DNA from: Deltaproteobacteria bacterium
GTDB taxonomy: Bacteria > UBA10199 > JACPAL01 > JACOUP01
Direction: 5' to 3'
DNA: 64,000 bases
NCBI GenBank assembly: GCA_016177765.1
Contig: JACOUP010000008.1
Location: 1,089,165 to 1,153,164 of the forward strand
Shown: positions 15,233 to 24,096 of the stretch, in pieces
Layout of the letters: each line of letters starts with the position of its first letter
Position numbering within the stretch: the stretch's first letter is position 1
Notes under the pieces: model-generated
Seen by the model: the letters and a program-made list of their open reading frames with translations, nothing else
Database searches by the model: none
What the model was told of the DNA's origin: nothing
Position numbers and translations under genes: made by a program

Positions 15233-16902
15233 TTATCACCTCTACGGGTGCATTCTTGTCCCCTGATGGTTACAGCCTCGATATCATCATGGATATTTGT
15301 ATCATCATTGTTCTTGAAGTTAATAGTGCTGAGGTCAGGGTAATTACCTCTGGCTCGTCCATTCACCTTCAGAAATTGATAACCATCCTTGTAGTTTTTA
15401 CTCTCCCAAACCTTTACTTTGGCATGATCGTTGAAGTCGGGTCCTTTTCTCACCTTGGCCGAGGAGGCCCTGTTATTAAAGTCCATGTCATCAAGGTTTC
15501 CTATGTCGTGAATGATACGGACAATATCACCGCTATAATTTTTGTCCTGATATAAATAGAGGATGATTGGAATCTTATGAGACCATACATGAGATTGCCC
15601 TCGAAGATCGTCCGCCTCGCGGCAACCGCGAACCAGTTTATATTTTATTGATTGAACACGGGTGGTCAAACGGTTATTGCCCCTCCAAAAACGTTCAAAA
15701 TCAGGATATTTACCCGGTACCAATTCAATAGAACTCCCTCGATCATCAGTATTATAGTTTTGATCGCCATAAACTCTGATTTTATCTCCGTTGCAATAAT
15801 TGGGTCCCTTCCATATCTTTATAGAACCGACCCCATCCCAGTTGGTGTCTCTTACACTATGGACGAAGGTGCCCCAGCTACCCCCAAAATTAACTTTGCT
15901 GTAGAGTTTAACAACAAGGGCGACCCTTTTTCTTCCATCGGTGTAGCTTCGTGGCCTTAAAGACGGTACGACGGTGGCGACATAACCCGCTGGGGCCTCC
16001 ACTACCAAAACGGCTGTTTCTGTCTCATCCTCATCGGCATCATCATCGTCGTTGCTACGACCACCCCCAGCGTTACCACCCCCCGTTCCTCCGGCCCCGC
16101 AATCGGGGTCGTTAGCGTCGGTGAAGCCATCTTGATCGTTATCGATCCCATCAATGCAGTTTTCCGCAGAAGGGGGAGGATTGCCACCGCCGGCAACATC
16201 TCCGTTGCCCGGGTCATCATCGTCATTGTCATCTTCACCGGGGCCTTCACCGTTACTCCCACCGTCCCCGCTACCGGTGCCACTGTTGCTTCCTCCGTCG
16301 CCCTCACTATCATTCCCTGTACAATCCACCGGGCATTTATTGGCATCTTCTCCAGTTTCACAAACCATATTCCCGCAAACACTCCCCCCCGGTGCGACGG
16401 TGCCGACTTGGACAGTAATCGTTTGTTCAAGGGTGCAGGACTCCTTTTCACCGGCTGTCGGCTGGGGATTCCCTTCCATCGCCTTTGTACCATTGACCAC
16501 CGTTCCGCGGGCAGGGGGAGGGGGAGCAATATCTTTTAAGGCCCCTCCCTCATCGGTGGGGGGACAGGTGCACTGGGAACAATCCCACGAGAGAGAGATC
16601 TCGACCTTATCCGGTTTATCAGATTTTTTCATCGCCTTCATATTGGCTGAGGTGATGACGATCTTTCCTTCCTCGGAGGGTTGGGATTCAGGTGCCGGCG
16701 GAAGCCCCATGCAGGAAAGGGTCGCGGTTCCTGACTCTGTAAAGGTGAGAGAGATATTATCTCCCTTGACCGGGACAGGTGTGGGATTCTGAATGGCTGA
16801 AGAACTGAGTGTGCAGGCAATCTCCGATTTCTTTGCGCTGTCGGAACAGGCCAAAAGAGAGAAGGAGAGAATCAAGACAAAAGTTGTGAGAATAATTTTC
16901 AT
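15220..16902 (-). CDS. Lipoprotein B of the tandem family, beta/gamma-crystallin domains
   Basis: A 560-residue lipoprotein with lipobox SLLAC (Cys19) and the N-terminal module also found in lipoprotein A (about 25-175, with LSWDCSQCTCPP). Then follow a Cys motif CGNMVCETGEDANKCPVDC, a Gly/Ser/Asp-rich linker and NCIDGIDNDQDGFTDANDPD, a motif frequent in myxobacterial surface proteins. The C-terminal 230 residues are beta/gamma-crystallin-like: VVKLYSKVNFGGSWGTF, LYLYQDKNYSGD and the calcium motif NNRASS. It lies two bases downstream of lipoprotein A. Role unknown; cell-surface, calcium-dependent structure is inferred. Confidence 0.85.
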   Translation of the reverse strand: MKIILTTFVLILSFSLLACSDSAKKSEIACTLSSSAIQNPTPVPVKGDNISLTFTESGTATLSCMGLPPAPESQPSEEGKIVITSANMKAMKKSDKPDKVEISLSWDCSQCTCPPTDEGGALKDIAPPPPARGTVVNGTKAMEGNPQPTAGEKESCTLEQTITVQVGTVAPGGSVCGNMVCETGEDANKCPVDCTGNDSEGDGGSNSGTGSGDGGSNGEGPGEDDNDDDDPGNGDVAGGGNPPPSAENCIDGIDNDQDGFTDANDPDCGAGGTGGGNAGGGRSNDDDDADEDETETAVLVVEAPAGYVATVVPSLRPRSYTDGRKRVALVVKLYSKVNFGGSWGTFVHSVRDTNWDGVGSIKIWKGPNYCNGDKIRVYGDQNYNTDDRGSSIELVPGKYPDFERFWRGNNRLTTRVQSIKYKLVRGCREADDLRGQSHVWSHKIPIILYLYQDKNYSGDIVRIIHDIGNLDDMDFNNRASSAKVRKGPDFNDHAKVKVWESKNYKDGYQFLKVNGRARGNYPDLSTINFKNNDDTNIHDDIEAVTIRGQECTRRGDKCEY

Positions 16903-16904
16903 CG

Positions 16905-18293
16905 TTAGAATGAATAAAAAAGTTCTTTAATGACACCACCGACCTTGCCGATCCACCATCCAATCCCCCCCTTTTGGTAATTGTCTCGTTCAGGGAAATT
17001 GACCTCACGCCCGTTGGTCAATTTGACCATGACCTGATAGCTGGCGACATGCCAGGGGTCATCCAACTCAGGACCGGTCGTCTGTTCAACGCATTTTTTA
17101 TTTCCACACTCGTCTTCCCAATAAGCACGACAGTGCGTATTCCGCTGGTCAGGATTGTCCTGTCTTTGAACGCCGCTGGCACGGATGTAAAGACGGTATC
17201 TTCGAACGTTTTCTGCCGAAAGATTCGCAACTCCGAATTGACAGGTGAGGGAAGAGAGACTTCGTGAATTGCCCGAGCACTGGGCCCCGGCATAGGTCCA
17301 GAAATAGGGCCGATCACGCCACATCGTATATTTTAGGGCCTTGATGCATCCCTCCCGGGAGTTCTGGGGACAGAGATCTACATAGTAGCAACCGAATCCA
17401 GGGGCGCTACCCATCCCCGCCTCCTGGGCATTGGAGGTCTTCAGTGTCAGAAAGATATCAGAAACTCGGTCGCTGGCGCTAAAGTGTGGGGCCGCCTCTT
17501 CGGTGACGACTTGTGCCTGACCGGGACCGACCCACCGCGCTACCGGTCTGCTGTTATTCCCACCGCCGCCAGCACCCGCCGCTCCGCAATCGGTGTCATT
17601 GGCATCCACGAGCCCATCGGCGTCATCATCAATCCCGTTAGAGCAGTTCTCCGCTGTTGGTCCAGGAGGAGCCGGCGGCGGTGGGGGAGGCGTTGATCCG
17701 GTACAATCGGCCGGGCAGTTGGTGGCATCCTCACCAGTTTCACAGCTTCCGTTGCCGCAGGTGGGGCCGCCGGGGGCGGTAGTCCCGACCTGAACATTGA
17801 TCGTCTGTTCGAGTGTGCAGTCCCCTTTATCATCCACCGACAGAGTCGGCTCCCCTTCCATTGTCTTTGTGCCATCCACGACGGTGGCACGGGCCGGAGG
17901 GGGGGGAGCGATATCTTTCAAGGCCTCTCCCCCATTGGCAGGGGGACAGGTGCACTGGGAACAATCCCACGAGAGAGAGATCTCTACCTTATCCGGTTTA
18001 TCAGATTTTTTCATCGCCTTCATGTTGGCCGAGGTGGTGACGATTTTTCCTCCGGCATCCACAGAGGGTTGGGATTCTGGTGCAGGAGGGAGACCCATGC
18101 AGGAAAGGGTCGCGGTCCCGTTCTCCGTGAAGGTGAGTGAAACATTTTCGGCCTTGACTGCTACTTGTGTTGGGGCCTGGATGGCCGAGGAACCGAGCGT
18201 GCAGGTGATGGTTGATTTCTTTTCTGAATCGGAACAGGCAAGTGCCAGGAGGCAGATGGAAAGAACCCAACCGGTTTTAAAAGCTGTTTTCAT
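16905..18293 (-). CDS. Lipoprotein A of the tandem family, unrecognised C-terminus
   Basis: First gene of the run, 462 residues, with lipobox LALAC (Cys20), an N-terminal module very close to that of lipoprotein B at both DNA and protein level, the CGNGSCETGEDATNCPADC motif, a Pro linker and NCSNGIDDDADGLVDANDTD. The C-terminal half (about 260-462) is Cys-rich (for example CYYVDLCPQNSREGC) and I do not recognise it; it lacks the crystallin pattern. The GGAGG ribosome site is clear. A perfect palindrome (GTTGCCGCGGCAAC, 18336-18349) lies in its leader. Confidence 0.83.
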   Translation of the reverse strand: MKTAFKTGWVLSICLLALACSDSEKKSTITCTLGSSAIQAPTQVAVKAENVSLTFTENGTATLSCMGLPPAPESQPSVDAGGKIVTTSANMKAMKKSDKPDKVEISLSWDCSQCTCPPANGGEALKDIAPPPPARATVVDGTKTMEGEPTLSVDDKGDCTLEQTINVQVGTTAPGGPTCGNGSCETGEDATNCPADCTGSTPPPPPPAPPGPTAENCSNGIDDDADGLVDANDTDCGAAGAGGGGNNSRPVARWVGPGQAQVVTEEAAPHFSASDRVSDIFLTLKTSNAQEAGMGSAPGFGCYYVDLCPQNSREGCIKALKYTMWRDRPYFWTYAGAQCSGNSRSLSSLTCQFGVANLSAENVRRYRLYIRASGVQRQDNPDQRNTHCRAYWEDECGNKKCVEQTTGPELDDPWHVASYQVMVKLTNGREVNFPERDNYQKGGIGWWIGKVGGVIKELFYSF

Positions 18294-18335
18294 AAGAACC
18301 TCCGACCCCTATTTTCGGCCCTTGGACCAAGCCAA

Positions 18336-18349
18336 GTTGCCGCGGCAAC
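18336..18349. promoter_or_regulatory. 14-base palindrome in the leader of the lipoprotein run
   Basis: GTTGCCGCGGCAAC is a perfect palindrome about 45 bases before the ATG of lipoprotein A. It may be an operator or leader hairpin. No recognised riboswitch consensus fits the surrounding sequence. Confidence 0.35.
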
Positions 18350-18464
18350 CTCCATCCTTAATAGAAGCAAACCCCATGCCATAGGCTCTTAATTATTAAC
18401 CATTTGTTTTTACTTGGTTTTATTAATGCTGAGTGGTTCTTAAAGGCCCAAAAACCGCCAATAT

Positions 18465-18483
18465 TTTGACAGGTTTTGTCAAA
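18465..18483. terminator. Inverted repeat after the minus-strand ATPase gene
   Basis: TTTGACA (18465-18471) and TGTCAAA (18477-18483) form a 7-bp stem with a 5-base loop, about 25 bases after the ATPase stop. The stem is AT-rich and lacks a long T-run, so termination is weakly supported; it could instead be an operator. The rest of 18294-18505 is AT-rich with no other clear signal. Confidence 0.3.
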
Positions 18484-18505
18484 TTGAGAATCTCTTGAAG
18501 GAGGT

Positions 18506-19678
18506 TTAGGAAAGGAATTCCCCTGACCAGAGTTTCTCGCAAAACATCTTCCAATGGATCAGCTCAATGCCTTGCGTTGTTTTACGATGCACTTCTTCCT
18601 GGCTCACCAGACAGGCCCGGCCCACCTTGTGTTCTTCCAAAAGGGCTTTCATTCCCTTCAAATGGCCCTCCGTCACTTTTTTGGCCGACTTGAATTCAAG
18701 GGCGACAGCCATCGAGCCGATGATAATATCCACTTCGTAACCTGTGGTGGTTCTCCAGAACGTCAGAGGATCGTCCCTTCCCTTGTAGGAAAGAAAGGCG
18801 CGGATCTCTTCAATCAGAAAGTGTTCAAAGGCATTGCCATAAATATCGGTTCCGGGAACAACCTCACGAATTTCCGGATGGAGATGATTGGCGACTCCCA
18901 CATCAAAAAGATAGAACTTTTCCGTTTCGATCAGACGTCTGTCTTTTTTCTTTTTCCACGGTTCCAAACGGTGTCCGACAAGCGTATCTTCCAAAATCCG
19001 GTAATAGGCCCGAACCGTTGAAGGGGACACCCCCACTTCTCGCGCCACATTGGCGTAATTGAGAAGCTGTCCATGGGTGAGGGCAACGGTCTTGAGAAAC
19101 TCCGCAAAGGAAGGAACATTCCGGATCAGCGCTTCATCGATGACTTCTTCCTTAAGGTAATTGTTGATATAAGCATTGAGGAGTGGGCGGGGGGAATCGG
19201 ACAAGTAGTGGCGTGGAACGGTCCCAAATTGCAGCGCCTTATCCAGATTGAAATTTTCAATCTCAATAGAAGTAAAGGGAAACAGTTGATAGGATACGGC
19301 CCTCCCTCCCAGAAGATTTTTCCCTTCCCTCTTGAGTTTCCTCGCGCTGGACCCGCACAGAATAAACAGGGTGGGCCTGTTTTCCAGAAGCCAATGAATT
19401 TCATCTAACAGAGCGGGAATTTTTTGAACCTCATCCATGATAACCATCGGCGGCTTTTGCGCCAAAATTTCCTCCCGCAGATGGTAGGGGTGCAAGGTCA
19501 GGTCTGCCACAATATCCGTCTGAAGCAGGTCATAATACTTGGCGTCGGGATACTTTTGCTTGAGGCAGGTTGTTTTTCCGGTTCCCCGGGGACCCCAAAG
19601 AAAAGCGGCACCGGAGCCCTTTAACGGGTTTTTTGGAATTGTAATATCAAGAATTCTTTTGATTTCAAGTGGGTACAT
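18506..19678 (-). CDS. AAA ATPase of the AAA_14/DUF4143 type
   Basis: A 390-residue protein with Walker A GPRGTGKTT (about 31-39), Walker B MVIMDEVQKIP, sensor FILCGSSARKLKREG and LLGGRA. It has a winged-helix-like middle (YANVAREVGVSPSTVRAYYRILEDTL) and a C-terminal DUF4143 nuclease-like part (FLIEEIRAFL, FWRTTTGYEVDIIIG, LEFKSAKK: the D...E.K pattern). The function of this abundant family is poorly known. The ATG at 19678 is preferred over the adjacent GTG. It is divergent from a paralogue at 19823, and a consensus promoter lies 8 bases before its ATG. Confidence 0.9.
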   Translation of the reverse strand: MYPLEIKRILDITIPKNPLKGSGAAFLWGPRGTGKTTCLKQKYPDAKYYDLLQTDIVADLTLHPYHLREEILAQKPPMVIMDEVQKIPALLDEIHWLLENRPTLFILCGSSARKLKREGKNLLGGRAVSYQLFPFTSIEIENFNLDKALQFGTVPRHYLSDSPRPLLNAYINNYLKEEVIDEALIRNVPSFAEFLKTVALTHGQLLNYANVAREVGVSPSTVRAYYRILEDTLVGHRLEPWKKKKDRRLIETEKFYLFDVGVANHLHPEIREVVPGTDIYGNAFEHFLIEEIRAFLSYKGRDDPLTFWRTTTGYEVDIIIGSMAVALEFKSAKKVTEGHLKGMKALLEEHKVGRACLVSQEEVHRKTTQGIELIHWKMFCEKLWSGEFLS

Positions 19679-19685
19679 CACAACC

Positions 19686-19731
19686 GATTATCATGATAAT
19701 AGAGGTCATTGTCAATGATTATCATGATTAT
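19686..19731. promoter_or_regulatory. Paired operator-like repeats GATTATCATGATNAT
   Basis: The motif occurs at 19686-19700 (containing the perfect palindrome ATTATCATGATAAT) and again at 19717-19731, 31 bases apart, or about three helical turns. The first copy covers the -10 box of the minus-strand ATPase promoter. This suggests cooperative binding by a repressor; which protein binds is unknown. Confidence 0.55.
19687..19715 (-). promoter_or_regulatory. Near-consensus promoter of the minus-strand ATPase gene
   Basis: Reading the minus strand: TTGACA (19710-19715), a 17-base spacer and GATAAT (19687-19692). The -10 box ends 8 bases before the ATG, so the transcript would be almost leaderless, and no ribosome site is present. 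Confidence 0.6.
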
Positions 19732-19763
19732 CCTGATCAGTGGTCCATCAGGCAAGATTCTTA

Positions 19764-19792
19764 TTGACAGATATATCGTCAGATATCATTAT
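19764..19792 (+). promoter_or_regulatory. Promoter of the plus-strand ATPase gene
   Basis: Consensus TTGACA (19764-19769), a 17-base spacer and CATTAT (19787-19792, four of six matches). A further TATAAT lies at 19799-19804. The ATG is at 19823 without an obvious ribosome site. Confidence 0.5.
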
Positions 19793-19822
19793 AAACGCTA
19801 TAATAGTCGTTGGTCATCATCT

Positions 19823-20959
19823 ATGTATCTTCCTCGCCTCCTGGATCTTCGCCCCCTTCTGGAAAAGAAATCTCTCTTTCTTTTTGGACCCCGTCAGACC
19901 GGGAAGAGCAGTCTCATTCAGCACCAGTTCCCCTCTTGTCGTTTCTATGATCTCCTGGACAGTCGCACGCTTCTTTCCTTGGGTCAAAGGCCCGAGAGGT
20001 TGGAAGAGGAGCTTGGACCCAGAGACACCGTTGTTGTGATTGATGAGATTCAGAAACTTCCGAATCTCCTCGATGAGGTCCATCGATTAATTGAATCCAG
20101 AAAAGTCAGGTTCCTTCTGACCGGTTCCAGCGCAAGGAAACTCCGTCGGGGTGGCGTGAACCTCCTTGGAGGGCGGGCCTGGTCGCGCGCCTTTCATCCT
20201 TTTATTTATCACGAACTGGGAGATCAATTTGACCTCCTGAAGGCGTTGAATCGGGGTCTTATCCCCTCGATCTATCTTTCTGACAACCCTGAGGATGATC
20301 TGGAGGGGTATGCCGGTGATTATCTCAAGGAGGAAATCGCCGCGGAAGGACTCACGCGGAACATTCCCGCTTTTAGCCGTTTTCTGGAAGTGGCCGCTTC
20401 TTGTAATGGTCAGATGATTGACTATACCTCCATCAGTAATGACGCCCAGATCCCCAGAACGACTGTCCACGAATATTTCCAGATCCTCAAAGACACCCTT
20501 ATTGCCCACGAACTTCCCGCATGGCAGAAAAGTCAAAAGAGGAAACCGATTACGACCAGCAAGTTTTATTTGTTCGATTGGGGCGTTGTTCGTCATCTTC
20601 AACACCGTCAATCGATCCAGCCGAGATCACCGGAGTTTGGGGAAGCCTTCGAGGCCTATCTTTTTCATGAGATGAAGACATTTGTTGATTATACCAAGTG
20701 CGGGAATCTCTACTATTGGCGCTCGAAATCCAGATTTGAGGTCGACTTTGTTATCGAGGAGGCGGTGGCTGTTGAGGTCAAGGCCAAAACTAATATTACG
20801 CCCAATGACCTGAAAGGACTTTTGGCCCTTCAGGAAGAAAAAAAGATCAAACACCTGGTAGCGGTCTCACTCGAAAAAACCCCCCGCGTTGTCCAGAATA
20901 TTCAGATCCTTCCCTGGTCTATTTTCCTCACACTCCTCTGGGAAAGGAAGTTTGCCTAA
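19823..20959 (+). CDS. AAA ATPase of the AAA_14/DUF4143 type, divergent paralogue
   Basis: A 378-residue paralogue of the neighbouring ATPase, starting at MYLPRLLDLRPLLEKK; upstream in-frame codons are unconserved promoter sequence. Walker A is GPRQTGKSS, Walker B VVVIDEIQKLP, sensor FLLTGSSARKLRRGG, followed by NLLGGRA. The middle (YTSISNDAQIPRTTVHEYFQIL) looks like a winged helix, and the C-terminus has FHEMKTFV, YYWRSKSRFEVDFVI and VEVKAK. The two ATPases are clearly related but diverged, and they share a 144-base control region with paired operators. Possible roles include defence or toxin-antitoxin-like functions, but none can be shown here. Confidence 0.9.
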   Translation: MYLPRLLDLRPLLEKKSLFLFGPRQTGKSSLIQHQFPSCRFYDLLDSRTLLSLGQRPERLEEELGPRDTVVVIDEIQKLPNLLDEVHRLIESRKVRFLLTGSSARKLRRGGVNLLGGRAWSRAFHPFIYHELGDQFDLLKALNRGLIPSIYLSDNPEDDLEGYAGDYLKEEIAAEGLTRNIPAFSRFLEVAASCNGQMIDYTSISNDAQIPRTTVHEYFQILKDTLIAHELPAWQKSQKRKPITTSKFYLFDWGVVRHLQHRQSIQPRSPEFGEAFEAYLFHEMKTFVDYTKCGNLYYWRSKSRFEVDFVIEEAVAVEVKAKTNITPNDLKGLLALQEEKKIKHLVAVSLEKTPRVVQNIQILPWSIFLTLLWERKFA

Positions 20960-20989
20960 AGGTCGCCAATGTCTTGATGCCGATATTGG

Positions 20990-21682
20990 CTAATTGACGA
21001 CCGGTTGGTACTGCTTGACCAGCTCCTCAAAGAGAAAAGAGCCGGCGATTAAGAAACGGTCTGGAAGATCCCCATCAGCAACAAGGGAAGGATTCGGGAG
21101 GAGGGAGGCCAAAAAGGCCGCCTCTTCCAGCCTCAGTTGAGACGGTTCTTTGTGAAAGTAATGGAGACTGGCGTTCCCGATCCCAAAAAGGTTTGGCCCC
21201 CATTCCGCAACATTCAAATAAAGCTCGAGTATCCGTTCTTTGGAGAGGGTTTTCTCCAGTTTGTAGGTCAGGACCAGCTCTGCCAGTTTACGGCCGAGCG
21301 TCTTGTCCGGCTTCAGGTAGAGATTCTTGGCCAACTGCATCGTGATCGAACTGCCCCCCCAGACGATCTTTCTACTCCGGATATTGATCTTTAAGGCCCT
21401 GAGGATATTATGCCGATCAATCCCGTTATGGCTGAAAAAGCGGGTATCCTCGGCCAGCACAATCGCCTGGGGAACAAAGGATGGCATTCCAGAAAGGGGG
21501 CTCCATGAGAGGGGGCACGATTCCAAACGACACTTCCCTTGAATGAATGAGGTGGTCTTGGGATCGGTTTCCTTTAACGAAGAGGGATCAGGCAGGCTCT
21601 TGTAAAGAAGGCCCAGAGGGACTGCCAGGCCGGCCATCATCAAAAAAAAGGAGGCCAGCAGGATTTTAACGGTTATTTGCAT
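20990..21682 (-). CDS. mtgA: Monofunctional peptidoglycan glycosyltransferase MtgA
   Basis: Polymerises lipid II glycan chains at the inner membrane. The 230-residue length fits. There is one N-terminal membrane anchor (about 7-27), then the GT51 signatures: AIVLAEDTRFFSHNGID (catalytic Glu78), GGSSITMQLAKNLYL, RKLAELVLTYKLEKTLSKERILE and YLNVAEWG. No transpeptidase domain is present, as expected. It starts 4 bases after the stop of the upstream lipoprotein gene, so the two are probably co-transcribed. Confidence 0.95.
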   Translation of the reverse strand: MQITVKILLASFFLMMAGLAVPLGLLYKSLPDPSSLKETDPKTTSFIQGKCRLESCPLSWSPLSGMPSFVPQAIVLAEDTRFFSHNGIDRHNILRALKINIRSRKIVWGGSSITMQLAKNLYLKPDKTLGRKLAELVLTYKLEKTLSKERILELYLNVAEWGPNLFGIGNASLHYFHKEPSQLRLEEAAFLASLLPNPSLVADGDLPDRFLIAGSFLFEELVKQYQPVVN

Positions 21683-21686
21683 TTTT

Positions 21687-22589
21687 TTATTGTGAGGATA
21701 TTGAAGCCGGTTGTGTCAGGAGAATGGTTTTCACGACGGTGCTGGCAAATTCCTTATAGTAGACAATAATCTTGGAGGTATCTCTCGCATTCAGGAGCCA
21801 TGTCCCCCGTCTTGTGGTCTCCCCCCGCCTCAAGGGGAAGAAGATATTCAGATAATTGGCCTCATTCGTCTGCGGACTGCTATAACAGAGGCGATTTTCT
21901 GTTTGGGCAAGGGCGGAGGCAATGCTGGATGCCGCGGCGACACAATAGTTGAAAGGCAACGCCTCCGCATCCCCTAAAATCCGGTTTTTGACAAACGGCA
22001 TGTAGCTATCCCAGTCCTTAAGGGGGTGGTCCAGAAGATCATCCGGATTGTATTTTGTGCGGCCCATGTAAGGAGCGGTTGTGCTACCGAGGAACGGCAT
22101 GTAATTAAAAGGGTTGAGGAACTGATCTTGTGTGCCAACACCAGGATCGTCCTGAGTCGGGAGCTGGACAAAGGCTGACTGGATCCCAATTAACTCCCAG
22201 GTGAGCTTGAGGGCCCCGACGACTTTGTCCTGTCCGTCGATCATCGGCTGACAGCTCGGATCGGAGAGACCACAACGGTGGAGTTCGACATTGATCGAAG
22301 GAGGTGTCTCGTTCCCTCCTCCGGGGGTCCCGCTGACACCGTTGCCTCCCCCTGTCCCCCCTGTGGGGCCACCGTCACCGCCGGTGTTACCACTCCCTGC
22401 CTCCTGACACTGCCCATTCGCATCCACCGTCCCCTGGCAATCAGTTTTTTTCTTGTCGATGACCGGGAAGGTGGGAGTCACTGTATCCCCTTCAGGACCG
22501 ATCTTGGGTTCATCGTTATTCTCGCAGGCCGGAAGGAGGGCCAGCGCGAAGGCGATAGATAAGGCGACTATGGTTAATTGCTTTTTCAT
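21687..22589 (-). CDS. Lipoprotein of unknown function
   Basis: A 300-residue protein with signal peptide and lipobox LLPAC (Cys22), a Gly/Thr-rich linker (about 65-95) and a C-terminal domain I do not recognise. Cys pairs at HRCGLSDPSCQP suggest a disulphide in the periplasm or outside. It differs from the lipoprotein family at 13002-18293. It precedes mtgA on the same strand, so a cell-wall role is possible but not shown. Confidence 0.75.
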   Translation of the reverse strand: MKKQLTIVALSIAFALALLPACENNDEPKIGPEGDTVTPTFPVIDKKKTDCQGTVDANGQCQEAGSGNTGGDGGPTGGTGGGNGVSGTPGGGNETPPSINVELHRCGLSDPSCQPMIDGQDKVVGALKLTWELIGIQSAFVQLPTQDDPGVGTQDQFLNPFNYMPFLGSTTAPYMGRTKYNPDDLLDHPLKDWDSYMPFVKNRILGDAEALPFNYCVAAASSIASALAQTENRLCYSSPQTNEANYLNIFFPLRRGETTRRGTWLLNARDTSKIIVYYKEFASTVVKTILLTQPASISSQ

Positions 22590-22720
22590 CCTACCCAGTA
22601 CAAAAGCAAATGGTGTGCCAACAGGGACAACTCAAAAAAACGACTGATTCCAGCTAGTTGTTGGCCAGTCACGCCTGGCAGGTGGGGAGAGCGGCCCCCG
22701 ATTTGATGGTTTTTTCGGGA

Positions 22721-22749
22721 TTGACGGAAGGTCAGTCATTTCTTACTGT
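22721..22749 (+). promoter_or_regulatory. Possible promoter of glyA
   Basis: TTGACG (22721-22726), a 17-base spacer and TACTGT (22744-22749, weak). AGGGAGG precedes the ATG. No glycine, THF or other riboswitch pattern was seen in 22590-22778. Confidence 0.35.
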
Positions 22750-22778
22750 GCCGTTATTAATTACTTAGGGAGGCATCG

Positions 22779-24065
22779 ATGGCCCATCTGCAAAGGCAGG
22801 ATCCGGAAGTAGCCAAGGCGATTGGTAGTGAATTGTCGCGGCAAGAAAACTCACTTGAGATGATTGCCTCTGAGAATTTTGTCAGCAAAGCGGTGCTTGA
22901 GGCGGCTGGGTGCGTGATGACCAACAAATATGCGGAAGGGTACCCCGGCAAACGGTATTATGGCGGCTGTGAATTTGTCGATCAGGTGGAAGAACTGGCC
23001 CGTGAACGGCTGAAAAGACTTTTTGGGGCCTCTTACGGGAACGTCCAGCCCCACTCCGGTTCGCAGGCGAACATGGCGGTCTATTTTACCTTTTTGAAAC
23101 CGGGGGACAAGGTGATCGGGATGAACCTCTCCCACGGCGGGCACCTAACCCATGGTTCACCGGTTAATTTTTCGGGTCAGCTCTATAACTTTGCGGCGTA
23201 TGGGGTCGATCCAAAGACGGGGCGGATTGACTATAACCAGGTTGCTGACCTGGCCAAGAAGGAGAAACCGAAGATGATCACGGTCGGCGCCTCCGCCTAT
23301 TCCCGTAACATCGATTACAAAAAATTCCGCGAAATTGCCGATTCGGTCGGGGCGTTTCTTTTTGCGGACATCGCCCACCCTGCGGGGCTGATCGCCAAGA
23401 AACTCCTGGATGACCCTCTCCCGCACTGCCACGTGGTAACCTCTACCACCCACAAGACCCTCCGCGGCACCCGCGGCGGGATCATCCTGATGGGGCAGGA
23501 TTTTGAAAATCCGTTCGGTCTGGTTGCTCCAAAATCAGGCCGTAAGAAGAGGATGGGAGAATTGCTTGACGCCATGGTGATCCCCGGTATTCAGGGAGGC
23601 CCATTAATGCATATCATTGCGGCCAAGGCGGTCGGTTTTTTGGAAAACCTTGAGCCCTCCTTTGAATCCTACGCCAGGCAGGTGATTACCAATGCCAAGA
23701 CGTTGGCCGAAACCCTCGTCGGTTACGATTATCAAATTATTTCCGGGGGGACCGATAACCACCTGATGTTGATCGATCTCCGTAATCGCAAGGTTACCGG
23801 CAAGGAGGCCCAAGAGGTCTTGGAAGAGGCCGGCATTACTGTGAACAAGAATGGGGTTCCCTTTGACGACCAGAGCCCTCTGATTACGAGTGGTATCCGG
23901 ATCGGCACACCAGCCCTGACGACACGGGGGATGAAAGAGAACGAAATGAAACAGATCGGCGGGTGGATCCATGAGGTGCTCTCCGATCCCAAGAATGAGA
24001 AGAAAAAAAGAGAGATCCGGGAAGAGGTAAAACAACTGTGTCAAAAATTTCCATTATATTTGTAG
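22779..24065 (+). CDS. glyA: Serine hydroxymethyltransferase GlyA
   Basis: PLP enzyme interconverting serine and glycine and supplying 5,10-methylene-THF. The 428-residue length is standard. Signatures: [53 protein letters not shown], and the PLP-lysine segment [16 protein letters not shown]. The last codon and stop (TTG TAG) are part of a family B palindrome. It heads a run with nrdR and riboflavin genes. Confidence 0.98.
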   Translation: MAHLQRQDPEVAKAIGSELSRQENSLEMIASENFVSKAVLEAAGCVMTNKYAEGYPGKRYYGGCEFVDQVEELARERLKRLFGASYGNVQPHSGSQANMAVYFTFLKPGDKVIGMNLSHGGHLTHGSPVNFSGQLYNFAAYGVDPKTGRIDYNQVADLAKKEKPKMITVGASAYSRNIDYKKFREIADSVGAFLFADIAHPAGLIAKKLLDDPLPHCHVVTSTTHKTLRGTRGGIILMGQDFENPFGLVAPKSGRKKRMGELLDAMVIPGIQGGPLMHIIAAKAVGFLENLEPSFESYARQVITNAKTLAETLVGYDYQIISGGTDNHLMLIDLRNRKVTGKEAQEVLEEAGITVNKNGVPFDDQSPLITSGIRIGTPALTTRGMKENEMKQIGGWIHEVLSDPKNEKKKREIREEVKQLCQKFPLYL

Positions 24066-24086
24066 GGGGCGACGCGAGCCCCTATT
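24061..24086. repeat. Family B palindrome supplying the glyA stop codon
   Basis: TGTAGGGGGC (24061-24070) faces GCCCCTA (24078-24084). The TAG of the repeat is the glyA stop. The sequence right after it contains TATAAT (24086-24091), 5 bases before the nrdR ATG. Confidence 0.7.
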
Positions 24087-24096
24087 ATAATACCCC

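Noticed and set aside
16154-16792. Long plus-strand reading frame opposite lipoprotein B
   Set aside because: It has Pro/Ser-rich low-complexity sequence, no start signal, and mirrors the codons of the real lipoprotein gene on the other strand.
18294-18420. Possible cyclic-dinucleotide riboswitch before the lipoprotein run
   Set aside because: The leader has a palindrome and GG-rich segments, but the GEMM core patterns are not present on the minus strand.
20960-20989. Terminator between the ATPase gene and mtgA
   Set aside because: GCCAAT and ATTGGC could pair, but the loop is long and no T-run follows.
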